Part shown: one piece after another, positions 16,713 through 24,849 of the stretch
How the letters are laid out: each line of letters starts with the position of its first letter
How positions within the stretch are numbered: the stretch's first letter is position 1
Source: Chryseobacterium oranimense
GTDB lineage: Bacteria; Bacteroidota; Bacteroidia; Flavobacteriales; Weeksellaceae
Length of the DNA: 64,000 nt
Direction of reading: 5' to 3'
Assembly: GCF_900129755.1 (NCBI RefSeq)
Contig: NZ_FQWT01000002.1
Coordinates: forward strand, 558,001-622,000
Made by a program: the position numbers and the translations under genes
Notes under the pieces: model-generated
Seen by the model: the letters and a program-made list of their open reading frames with translations, nothing else
Databases searched by the model: none
Told to the model about the DNA's origin: nothing

Positions 16713-19259
16713 ATGAAAAAAATATTACTTTCTCTGGGGATCATGCTGGGCTTATTCATAGCACAGGCACAGGCTCCGGAAAAAATGAGCTACCAGGCTG
16801 TCATGAGAAATGGATCGGGTCAGCTTCTTATCAATCAAAGCATTGCCGTCAAAGTAAGCATTTTACAGGGTTCTCCTGCCGGAACGCTGGTTTATTCTGA
16901 AAGACTGACCGGAAACACAAATCCTAACGGACTGATCAGCATGGAAATAGGAACAGGAACTGTACTTTCAGGAACCTTCTCTGCCATAGACTGGCCTACA
17001 GGAAGTTACTATCTAAAAACCGAGACCGACCCTGCCGGCGGTACCAATTATACGATAACAGGAACAAGTCAGCTTTTAAGTGTACCTTATGCCATGTATG
17101 CCAAATCTGCGGGCGGAACCGGCGGAAGCTTCACGATCCCTTATACCAACACTGTAAACAATGCTTCCACTTTATTTTCTCTGATTAATGACGGGGATGG
17201 AACTTCTGTGGAGGGGATCAATAATACAACCACCTCAAGTATTTCTTCGGTAAGGGGGATTGTAAATAATGTATCTCCAGGTGGATTTTCCAGTGGTGTC
17301 CGGGGTATCAATAATGGAACCGGCGGACTCGGAGTTGGGGTCTGGGGAAGTCAAAACGGAAGCGGCTGGGGGGTCTACGGCGTTACACCTAACGGATTGG
17401 GAGTATATGGAAATGCAAGTGCCAACGGAACCGGAGTATATGCCAACAGCAACACAGGAACCGGACTTACTGCAACCAGTAATAACGGAATTCCTGCAAG
17501 CATTTCTATTTTCAATAATGCCAATAACAATAATGCCCTCAATGTTTCAAGTGTCGGAAACGGAACTGTTGTGAATGTAACCACTACAGGCAACGGAGCC
17601 GGAGTCCGAAGTTCTACTGCTGCCGGATTCAGTCTGCACGGAATTACAAGTGCACAAACCTCTGCCGGTGTCGTAGGTGACAATAACGGAAATGGTGAAG
17701 CGGTGGTAGGAAGAACAACCAGTGATATTGCAGGTGCGGTGGTAGGACGTAATGACGGAGGAGGCTATGGTGTAAGAGGTTTTGTAGCAACGAATACTAC
17801 CGGTACTTCCATCGGTGTCTTCGGACAGGTTGGCCTTAATAGCGGAAAAGGAAGAGCAGGAAGGTTCGAAAACGTTAATGCAACGAATGATTTTAATACT
17901 TTAGAGGTGGAAACCAATGGTGCCGGGAACATTCCTGATAATACAGAGGGTAATGCATCTTCATTTCTTGTAAATAATACGAACAGTGTAGGTGCTGCAG
18001 TAAGAGGTGAAGTGAAAACAATTTTTGGGAACTTCGGTGCTGCCGGTATTTTTGGTATCTCATCCGGAACAGGAGGTTTCGCAGGTTTATTTCATGCGAG
18101 TAATACCTCCGGGAATGGGCCAGCATTAGTGGCTATTACCGATGGAAACGGAAATGCCATTACCGCAAATGCCAGCAAGGACGGAAATGCCGTAGAAGCC
18201 AATATAGACGGAGCAGGAAATGCGCTTTATGCATGGGTTCCTTCTTTTGCAACCGGACGTGCAGGAAGATTCAACATTTTCAATGACGCCAATACCAGCG
18301 ATGTTATAACAGTAACCACCGTAGGGAACGGTACTGCAGGAAATTTTAAGGTTGACAAAGTAACGGGTACTTCACCAGCTGTAAAAGGTGAAGTCAATTC
18401 ACAATTCGCCAATTTCGGAACTGCCGGTGTCTATGGATTATCCTCAGGAACAGGAGGTTACGGAGGCCTTTTCTATGCCAGCAACCCATCAGGAAACGGG
18501 CCTGCCCTGATCGCCATTGCAGACGGAAACGGAAACGGGATTACTGCTAACGCATCCAATACCGGTGATGGTGTAGAAGCTACTGTAGATGGATCAGGAT
18601 CCGCAATTTATGGATGGGTACCGAACTTCGGAACAGGAAGAGCCGGCCGGTTTACCAATTTCAATACCGCCAACGGCCAAACCGTTCTGGATGTTCGTAA
18701 TGACGGTACCGGAGCTGCCGCAATGATAGATCACAGAGGCTCATCAGGGAATATACTGATAATGAGAAATGTGGGCACCAATGTGGCGAGGGTGAATAAG
18801 TCAGGGACAGGTTTTTTCAATGGCGGAACACAAAACAGCGGTGCAGACGTTGCTGAAGCATTTGATGTGGAAGGAAAGACTTCAGAATATGAACCTGGTG
18901 ACATTTTAATTATTTCAACCAACTCAGACCGTACAGTAGAAAAATCATCAAAACCTTATTCCAACCTCGTAGCCGGAGTGTATGCAACAAAACCAGGCGT
19001 GCTCCTTACCGAAGAGAATATAGATTCTGAGCTTACAGGAAAAGTTCCGATGGGTGTTATTGGAGTGATCCCGACAAAAGTTTGTCTTGAAGGTGGTAAA
19101 ATTAAAAGAGGAGATCTTCTGGTTACTTCATCAAAAACGGGAACAGCCATGAAAGCCAACCCTAAAAAGGTAAAAATAGGACAGGTGATTGGAAAAGCGC
19201 TTCAGGACTACGACCAAAACTCTATTGGTAAAATTAAAGTATTGGTAAACATTAAATAA
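16713..19259 (+). CDS. Large secreted repeat protein, probable adhesin or fibre
   Basis: 848 residues with a signal peptide (LGIMLGLFIAQAQA). Residues ~24-135 form a domain common to many Bacteroidota secreted proteins (MSYQAVMRNGSGQLL ... LLSVPYAMYAKSA). The middle, about 140-720, is made of Gly/Asn/Thr-rich beta repeats (GTGVYANSNTGTG style) resembling fibre or beta-helix repeats, including two long copies described separately. The C-terminal ~130 residues (GADVAEAFDVEGKTSEY, YEPGDILIIS, NLVAGVYATKPGVL) resemble the chaperone/autoprocessing ends of phage fibres; this is a resemblance only. No T9SS tail is seen. Base use here is G+C-richer than its neighbours. Neighbours: small T9SS protein upstream, short coiled-coil protein downstream. 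Confidence 0.7.
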   Translation: MKKILLSLGIMLGLFIAQAQAPEKMSYQAVMRNGSGQLLINQSIAVKVSILQGSPAGTLVYSERLTGNTNPNGLISMEIGTGTVLSGTFSAIDWPTGSYYLKTETDPAGGTNYTITGTSQLLSVPYAMYAKSAGGTGGSFTIPYTNTVNNASTLFSLINDGDGTSVEGINNTTTSSISSVRGIVNNVSPGGFSSGVRGINNGTGGLGVGVWGSQNGSGWGVYGVTPNGLGVYGNASANGTGVYANSNTGTGLTATSNNGIPASISIFNNANNNNALNVSSVGNGTVVNVTTTGNGAGVRSSTAAGFSLHGITSAQTSAGVVGDNNGNGEAVVGRTTSDIAGAVVGRNDGGGYGVRGFVATNTTGTSIGVFGQVGLNSGKGRAGRFENVNATNDFNTLEVETNGAGNIPDNTEGNASSFLVNNTNSVGAAVRGEVKTIFGNFGAAGIFGISSGTGGFAGLFHASNTSGNGPALVAITDGNGNAITANASKDGNAVEANIDGAGNALYAWVPSFATGRAGRFNIFNDANTSDVITVTTVGNGTAGNFKVDKVTGTSPAVKGEVNSQFANFGTAGVYGLSSGTGGYGGLFYASNPSGNGPALIAIADGNGNGITANASNTGDGVEATVDGSGSAIYGWVPNFGTGRAGRFTNFNTANGQTVLDVRNDGTGAAAMIDHRGSSGNILIMRNVGTNVARVNKSGTGFFNGGTQNSGADVAEAFDVEGKTSEYEPGDILIISTNSDRTVEKSSKPYSNLVAGVYATKPGVLLTEENIDSELTGKVPMGVIGVIPTKVCLEGGKIKRGDLLVTSSKTGTAMKANPKKVKIGQVIGKALQDYDQNSIGKIKVLVNIK
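18026..18660 (+). repeat. Two ~380-bp imperfect repeats inside the adhesin gene
   Basis: The segment encoding FGNFGAAGIFGISSGTGG (near residue 437) recurs as FANFGTAGVYGLSSGTGG (near residue 564). Both copies continue with matching ASN.SGNGPALVAI/LIAI, GNGNAITANAS/GNGITANAS and ATGRAGRF/GTGRAGRF blocks. The period is about 127 codons. The copies have diverged at many third positions, so the duplication is not recent, yet the order of blocks is kept. Confidence 0.8.
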
Positions 19260-19265
19260 ACGATC

Positions 19266-19691
19266 ATGAAATCACTATATATCATTTCATTTTTAGCATT
19301 AAGCGTGTCCGCTTATGCTCAGGAAAACAAGAAAGTTCAGGAATCCGAAGATCAGGCTCAGATCGTGAAACAGCTCAGAGAAAGGGAAGCCCAACAGGCA
19401 AAGGATCTTCAGGAAAATACACTCCAAAAACAGACCGTGACCACTCTGGTTTCAGAACAGGGGCTTGAGGTAAAGAAACAGGCCACAAAAGCTCAGAATT
19501 CCAGCTCAAATAATTCTTCAGGAAAACTGCTGCCCAATACGGCAACATTAGACGAAATAAAAGCTTCAATTCCCAACAGACAGACATCCCGCACTGGTAC
19601 AGCAAATCCAGGGAAAACGAGCAGTAATGCCGTAGGTCTGCCCAATACGGCAACTCTGGAAGAAATCAAGAAAACCATTCCAAAAAACTGA
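19266..19691 (+). CDS. Small exported protein with coiled coil and duplicated LPNTATL motif
   Basis: 141 residues. Signal peptide (IISFLALSVSAYAQ), then a Gln/Glu/Lys-rich helix likely to form a coiled coil (about 25-75), a Ser/Asn linker, and a 15-residue motif present twice: LPNTATLDEIKASIP at 89-103 and LPNTATLEEIKKTIP at 125-139. No family recognised. The ATG lies 6 bp after the stop of the 848-residue protein, and a strong terminator follows, so this ends the operon. The duplicated motif could bind a partner such as the large fibre protein; that is a guess. Confidence 0.7.
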   Translation: MKSLYIISFLALSVSAYAQENKKVQESEDQAQIVKQLREREAQQAKDLQENTLQKQTVTTLVSEQGLEVKKQATKAQNSSSNNSSGKLLPNTATLDEIKASIPNRQTSRTGTANPGKTSSNAVGLPNTATLEEIKKTIPKN

Positions 19692-19712
19692 TAACATAAC
19701 CAGATTTCAAAC

Positions 19713-19745
19713 AAAAAAGTCCGTTCCAGCGCGGACTTTTTTTAT
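19713..19745. terminator. Bidirectional intrinsic terminator
   Basis: The stem AAGTCCG / CGGACTT encloses a TTCCAGCG loop, flanked by an A-run on the left and a T-run on the right. It can end both the rightward secreted-protein operon (stop at 19691) and the leftward META-domain gene (stop at 19809). Confidence 0.85.
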
Positions 19746-19808
19746 TTTTAAGTTCAATAGCTATTTTCATATCCAAACTTCAGTTTTCCTGAGCTTGAAA
19801 CGATGCTT

Positions 19809-20243
19809 TTAATCCCAGTCTGCCGCTACAAATTTCATAGAATTTCCTCTGTCATCAGACAAGGTAAGAAAATGCCCTTCTATGGAATAACGGGTCATTT
19901 TATCGAATTTCCGGGTGAAAGCTGTTTCCAGTTCCATATTCTGACAGGCTTTCAACGTACTCCCGACTCCTGAGATTTTTACTTTTCCTCCGTTTTTAAA
20001 TTCGGAAGTAAAAAATATACTGTTGCATCCCATATGGGCGGAACCCTTTATTTTTCCTTTTTCCATAATATCTGTCAGGTTGATCCCGGCCTTATTTCTA
20101 ATCAGTTCTTCTTTGGAAAACTGATCGAAGGAGACCAGCATCCACTGTCTTTGAAGAGCTGGATTTTTTTCAGGAACTGCAGAACAGTTTACCACAGCTC
20201 CCAGAAATAAAACTGCAAAAAATGCTGTAAGTATTTTTTTCAT
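19809..20243 (-). CDS. META-domain (HslJ-like) exported protein
   Basis: 144 residues with a signal sequence (FFAVLFLGAVVNC). The mature part follows the META/HslJ pattern: RQWMLVSFDQF, then GSAHMGCNSIFF, KISGVGSTLKACQN and HFLTLSDDRGN. HslJ-type proteins are small envelope beta proteins linked to heat or novobiocin tolerance in E. coli; the cellular role here is unknown. The Cys at the cleavage site has Asn at -1 (VVNC), so it is a poor lipobox and lipidation is uncertain. Divergent from the S46 peptidase gene, with about 86 bp between the starts. Confidence 0.78.
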   Translation of the reverse strand: MKKILTAFFAVLFLGAVVNCSAVPEKNPALQRQWMLVSFDQFSKEELIRNKAGINLTDIMEKGKIKGSAHMGCNSIFFTSEFKNGGKVKISGVGSTLKACQNMELETAFTRKFDKMTRYSIEGHFLTLSDDRGNSMKFVAADWD

Positions 20244-20329
20244 GTGGGGTATCCTTCCATTTTCATACCATTCCGGGACAGAATATCGTAAAAATTAGTA
20301 AATTAGCGACACAAAAATTATTTTATAAA

Positions 20330-22540
20330 ATGAAAAGACTATTTCTACTGTTCACTTTCTTATTGGGCTTTGCCCAGATGAGGGCGGATGAGGGGATGTG
20401 GCTGTTAATGCTCATCAAAAGACTTAACGGGGTCGATATGCAAAAAGAAGGACTGCATTTGACACCTGAAGAAATTTATTCGGTAAACAATTCAAGCTTA
20501 AAGGATGCTATCGTAAGTTTTGGAGGCTTCTGTACAGGAGAAATTGTTTCTGACAAAGGACTTATCTTCACGAACCACCACTGTGGTTACGGTGCCGTTG
20601 CTGCTGCTTCCACTCCGGAAAAAGATTATCTGAAAAACGGATTCTGGGCTATGAAGCAAAAAGATGAATTCAATGCAAAGGATCTCTATGTAAGATTTTT
20701 GGTAAGAATGGATGATGCTACACAGAGAATCAATTCCAAGCTTAACAACAACATGACCGGAGCAGAGAGAAAAGCAGTCATTGATGCTGAAACCAAAGCC
20801 ATCCAGACTGAAAACTCCGAAAACGGAAAATACACGGTAGTTGTAAAAGATTTCTTTAACGGAAATGAGTTCTACTATTTCGTATATCAGGATTATAAAG
20901 ATATCAGATTGGTAGGTGCACCTCCTTCATCATTGGGTAAATTCGGAGGTGATACCGATAACTGGGAATGGCCAAGACATACCGCTGACTTCACTGTGTT
21001 CAGAGTATATGGAGATGCAGCAGGAAATCCAGCAGAATTTTCTCCAAGCAATGTTCCATTGAAGCCTAAGCACTTCCTTCCGGTTTCTCTTAAAGGAATC
21101 AAGCCTGGAGATTTCTCTATGATCCTGGGATACCCTGGAAGAACAAACCGTTACCTTACTTCTTACGGAATCCAGCAGATGGTTAACAAAGACTATCCGG
21201 CTTGGGTAGAAGCTTCCAAACTAGCTATGGATGTTATGAAAAAGTATATGAACAAGGATAAAGCAACTCAGCTTAATTATGCTTCTCAATATGCTTCTGT
21301 AGCCAACTACTGGAAAAACAGACAGGGAACTATCGATGCGGTAGACAAAAACGGAACGATCTCTGATAAACAAAAGATCGAGGATACTTTCAGAAAATGG
21401 GCTGCATTACCTGGAAATTCAGAATATGACGGTGTTTTAGAAGATATCGGAGCTTACTACAAGCAGGTTTCTGACAGAAATGTTGAAAGAAACTATGCTA
21501 CCCAGTTCTCCAGAAATGCCAAATATATTACTCTTGCCCTACAGCTGGGATCTGTTCTTAAAGCTTATGCAGCTCAGGATATGCAGGGAAGACTGGCTAT
21601 GAAGCCTAAAACTGAAGCAGCAATCAAAGCAGCTTACGAAAACTTCAGCCCATCTCTGGAAGGAGAAATGCTAGCTTCTATGGCTGGCCTTTACCAGTCC
21701 AGAGTAACGAATAAAGAAGTGGCATCTGCTACTATTTTAGGATTAGATTCCAAGACTCTTTCCAATGTAGCCTATGCTTCAATTTTCGCAAACAAGACTT
21801 CTGCAACGAACTTCTTGTTGAACCCGGATGCATTGAAACTTGATGCCGACCCACTTTGGAAAATCGCCAACGGAATCGTTGCCGATCAGAAAATGATGAC
21901 GGAAAAGTATTCTAAAGTTGATGATAACTTTAACAAGAACAACCGTTTATTCCTGGCTGGGTTAATGAAAGCTATGCCTGAGAAAAAATTCTATCCGGAT
22001 GCTAACTCTACAATAAGATTAACTTACGGAACGGTAGATAAACTTCCTGTAAGAAATGACAGAAACTACTTCGGGGTTACTGACAATTACTATACGGATA
22101 TGACAGGTCTTGTAGGAAAATACAAGAAAGGAGATGAAGAATTCGACCTTCCTCAAAGAGTGATCGATCTTTATAACCTTAAAGACTTCGGTCAGTATGC
22201 TGATGCTGCAGGATATATGCCGGTAAACTTCCTTTCAAACAATGACATCACGGGTGGTAACTCCGGTTCTCCAGTAATTGACGGAGATGGAAACCTTATC
22301 GGTATTGCATTCGACGGAAACAGCGAAGCATTAAGCGGTGATATCGTATTTGAACAGGACTGGCAGAAAACAATTAACGTAGATGTACGTTTTGTTCTTT
22401 GGACAATCGACAAATATGCAGGAGCAAGAAGGCTGATCGATGAATTAAAGCTTGTAAGAGGGGAAAACACACCTCCTGATACGAAGTCTAAAAATTCAGG
22501 GACTACCCAAATGCCTAAGAAAGCAAAAAAAGTAAAATAA
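20330..22540 (+). CDS. S46-family dipeptidyl-peptidase (DPP7/DPP11 type)
   Basis: 736 residues with a short signal peptide (FLLFTFLLGFAQ), expected in the periplasm. It shows the S46 serine-protease arrangement: IFTNHHCGYG with the catalytic His near 84, DNWEWPRHTADF with the catalytic Asp region near 225, and TGGNSGSP with Ser645. These enzymes release dipeptides from peptide N-termini and feed amino-acid fermenters. Eighteen residues after the Ser is a Gly (AFDGN); the acidic-specific DPP11 is reported to have Arg at this place, so I favour the DPP7 type with hydrophobic P1 preference, from memory of that work. Codon use is markedly uniform, suggesting high expression. A terminator follows the stop. 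Confidence 0.92.
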   Translation: MKRLFLLFTFLLGFAQMRADEGMWLLMLIKRLNGVDMQKEGLHLTPEEIYSVNNSSLKDAIVSFGGFCTGEIVSDKGLIFTNHHCGYGAVAAASTPEKDYLKNGFWAMKQKDEFNAKDLYVRFLVRMDDATQRINSKLNNNMTGAERKAVIDAETKAIQTENSENGKYTVVVKDFFNGNEFYYFVYQDYKDIRLVGAPPSSLGKFGGDTDNWEWPRHTADFTVFRVYGDAAGNPAEFSPSNVPLKPKHFLPVSLKGIKPGDFSMILGYPGRTNRYLTSYGIQQMVNKDYPAWVEASKLAMDVMKKYMNKDKATQLNYASQYASVANYWKNRQGTIDAVDKNGTISDKQKIEDTFRKWAALPGNSEYDGVLEDIGAYYKQVSDRNVERNYATQFSRNAKYITLALQLGSVLKAYAAQDMQGRLAMKPKTEAAIKAAYENFSPSLEGEMLASMAGLYQSRVTNKEVASATILGLDSKTLSNVAYASIFANKTSATNFLLNPDALKLDADPLWKIANGIVADQKMMTEKYSKVDDNFNKNNRLFLAGLMKAMPEKKFYPDANSTIRLTYGTVDKLPVRNDRNYFGVTDNYYTDMTGLVGKYKKGDEEFDLPQRVIDLYNLKDFGQYADAAGYMPVNFLSNNDITGGNSGSPVIDGDGNLIGIAFDGNSEALSGDIVFEQDWQKTINVDVRFVLWTIDKYAGARRLIDELKLVRGENTPPDTKSKNSGTTQMPKKAKKVK

Positions 22541-22560
22541 TCTTTTTTGATATATTTTAA

Positions 22561-22590
22561 AACCGTGAATTTACGTTCACGGTTTTTTTT
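22561..22590 (+). terminator. Intrinsic terminator of S46 peptidase gene
   Basis: A perfect nine-base stem, AACCGTGAA / TTCACGGTT, with a six-base loop and eight T residues, 20 bp after the stop codon. Confidence 0.88.
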
Positions 22591-22610
22591 ATTTTTGATT
22601 TAAAATCCTC

Positions 22611-23087
22611 ATGATGAAACAGAAAATAGAATTTACCGGAATTATAAAGCAAAACGGATCCATGAATGCTGCTTTTGTAGAATTCCCTTTTTCTACGGAA
22701 GAGCTGTTTGGCAAAAAAGGCCAGGTAAAGATCAAAGCGTTATTTGATGACAGGGTTGAATACCGGGGCAGCCTTGCCAAAATGAAATCCGACTGTCATA
22801 TTTTAGGATTAACCCAGGACATTCGGAAGCAGCTTGGAAAGACTTTCGGTGATGAGGTTTTAGTAAGTATTATCGAAGATAAAGAAGAAAGAACTATTGC
22901 CATTGCTGATGATATCGCTTCTGTTTTCAATGAAAATCCCGATGCCAAAAATCTGTTTGACACCATGAGCTATACCCACAGAAAAGAATACATCCGCTGG
23001 ATTGAAGAGGCTAAGAAACCTGAAACCAGGGAAAGCAGAAAAATCAGGATGATTGAAATGATTTTGAGTGGAAAAAAGGGAGTTTAG
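22611..23087 (+). CDS. DUF1905 plus YdeI/OmpD-associated domain protein
   Basis: 158 residues; the start may be either of the two adjacent Met codons. The N-terminal ~90 residues (FVEFPFSTEELFGKKGQVKI, LFDDRVEYRGSL, LGLTQDIRKQLGKTFGDEV) form a DUF1905 beta domain. The C-terminal part (FDTMSYTHRKEYIRWIEEAKKPETR) is the YdeI-type helical module, named after its E. coli homologue that associates with OmpD and was linked to polymyxin tolerance. Function in Bacteroidota is unproven. Cytosolic, no signal peptide. Single gene between a terminator and a convergent neighbour. Confidence 0.88.
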   Translation: MMKQKIEFTGIIKQNGSMNAAFVEFPFSTEELFGKKGQVKIKALFDDRVEYRGSLAKMKSDCHILGLTQDIRKQLGKTFGDEVLVSIIEDKEERTIAIADDIASVFNENPDAKNLFDTMSYTHRKEYIRWIEEAKKPETRESRKIRMIEMILSGKKGV

Positions 23088-23109
23088 AAATCCAAACTCC
23101 CTCAATTAT

Positions 23110-24687
23110 TTATACTTTCAATTCTGCTTTAAGCCATTGTGCTGTGTTTCCATTTGTAATGGTAATTTTCCCATTATTATGAGTAATAGTAACTCCAAGA
23201 TTGTTGACAACCGGTAGAAAATATCCTTTATTAAGATTAGTATCTATATCCCTCTGCCACAAGAACATTGCAAACTGTCCGGAATCATTCTGAAGCATTA
23301 AAGTTCCCAAAGTACTTCCAAAACCAAAAGGTTCAATCCCAATTTCGCTAACTTCATTGGCATTAAAATATTTTTTTGGAAGTAAATCAATAGATCCGTT
23401 CAGATAAGCTTTCGTTTTCTTGCCATTGGTCTGCCAGGTATGCTCCATATAATTAGCTGTTGTGGTTGCATCAATTGCAGTTGCTCCAAACTGGTGATTC
23501 CCATCTTCCAGAAATCTTGCATGAAAAGTCTGTGGTGTAAAAATAATGGGAACATTCCATTCCGGGGAAGCGTTTGCTCTTCCACCATCATACTCACCAA
23601 CATATTCTGAAGCCTCTGCTACTGGTATTCCACCTTGTTGCGAAGGGGTATATCTCCATGCGTTGCCGTTATAGTTAATATTTCTTTGGGTAGAATCACC
23701 ATTTCCACTCAAATTAAGAGCATGTAAAGTTCCTATAAAGTTTCCAGTGATGGAAATACCCACTACATTATCTAATTTGATAGCCTGCATCGCACCTGTG
23801 TAAAATAAATTTCCCGCAATGTTAATGCCTGCTACGTTTTCATATCTGGCACTTAAACTAAGCTTGATATAGGTGTCTACCTTCTTTTCATCATATCCTT
23901 CAAAATAGTTCCCGGTAATATTAATCCCAAAACTCCTGTCTATGACCAGACGTCCTGAAGCATCTTCAAAGCTACATCCTGAAATGTTTCCTCCGGTGGT
24001 AGTATTAATAATTTCTGATGGAATACCTCCGCCCAGAATTTTTAAATTGGTCACATTAAAAGCATTTGTTGCATTATGAAACTTAAACGCCTGATATGTT
24101 CCCTGAAAATATATAGAATTCAGTTTTGTATAATAGCAATTACTTAAATCGAAGCCTAATTTCATACCGTCAAAATTGCAATCAGTGATTCTCAGATAAT
24201 GACTTGAATCTGCTTTAAGAAAAGTCTGTGCTTCAGGGACATTGCTTGTTAAAAAGTTTTTAATATGAATATTATTAGCTTTATAAGCATCGCCTGCATT
24301 ATCAATAGTAAATATAATGACATCCGCTCCTCTCATACTTGAAATAAAGCAATTTTTACCATCAATAATAAGATCACCACGCTGAATATTGATTGTGGAA
24401 TTTACCAAGACTTTTTCCAATCCGTAAAACGCAATTTCGTTTACTTTTCTGTTATCCTTAATATCTAAAAACACTTGATTTAATTTTGCGCTTTCATCAG
24501 TTCCATCTCCACTTACACCCCACCATCTTACATCTGCAACTTCAAATATTCTTTCATATTTATAGTTTCCTATATTTTTGGTTAATACATTGTTTACTGT
24601 GCTATCAGCAGCTCCTGTTTTTCTCCACGAATATTCCAATCCGGTAAATTCATCTGTCAATAAAATAATTTCGTCTGTTGTACTCAT
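23110..24687 (-). CDS. Right-handed beta-helix protein (pectate-lyase-like fold)
   Basis: 525 residues from MSTTDEIILL; an upstream Met at 24762 would add 25 unconvincing residues. The N-terminus lacks a signal peptide. VRWWGVSGDGTDESAKLNQVF (residues ~52-72) is the entry motif of the pectate-lyase superfamily, found also in phage tailspikes. A run of parallel beta-helix rungs follows (DLIIDGKNCFIS, HIKNFLTSN, FNVTNLKILGG, INITGNYFEG, ISITGNFIGT). The C-terminal ~170 residues are a different, tailspike-like beta domain. The lack of a signal and the tailspike-like layout suggest a cytosolic, phage-derived or particle-associated protein. It lies downstream of the NRPS on the same strand with a 160-bp gap. 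Confidence 0.72.
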   Translation of the reverse strand: MSTTDEIILLTDEFTGLEYSWRKTGAADSTVNNVLTKNIGNYKYERIFEVADVRWWGVSGDGTDESAKLNQVFLDIKDNRKVNEIAFYGLEKVLVNSTINIQRGDLIIDGKNCFISSMRGADVIIFTIDNAGDAYKANNIHIKNFLTSNVPEAQTFLKADSSHYLRITDCNFDGMKLGFDLSNCYYTKLNSIYFQGTYQAFKFHNATNAFNVTNLKILGGGIPSEIINTTTGGNISGCSFEDASGRLVIDRSFGINITGNYFEGYDEKKVDTYIKLSLSARYENVAGINIAGNLFYTGAMQAIKLDNVVGISITGNFIGTLHALNLSGNGDSTQRNINYNGNAWRYTPSQQGGIPVAEASEYVGEYDGGRANASPEWNVPIIFTPQTFHARFLEDGNHQFGATAIDATTTANYMEHTWQTNGKKTKAYLNGSIDLLPKKYFNANEVSEIGIEPFGFGSTLGTLMLQNDSGQFAMFLWQRDIDTNLNKGYFLPVVNNLGVTITHNNGKITITNGNTAQWLKAELKV

Positions 24688-24849
24688 TTTTAATATTTTT
24701 TGATTTGTTATAGGGCAAGCATATATTGATATCTGTTCAGTATTTGTTTGTCCATATTGCAAATATCACCCTGTATAGCGACAAAACTCGACGTATTATT
24801 TTAATAAGGCCGGAAAGTTTATTTCCGGCCTTATACTCAGCAATTAAGG

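Noticed and set aside
20330..22540. DPP11 (Asp/Glu-specific) assignment for the S46 peptidase
   Set aside because: The position where DPP11 is reported to have Arg is Gly here, so the DPP7 type is preferred.
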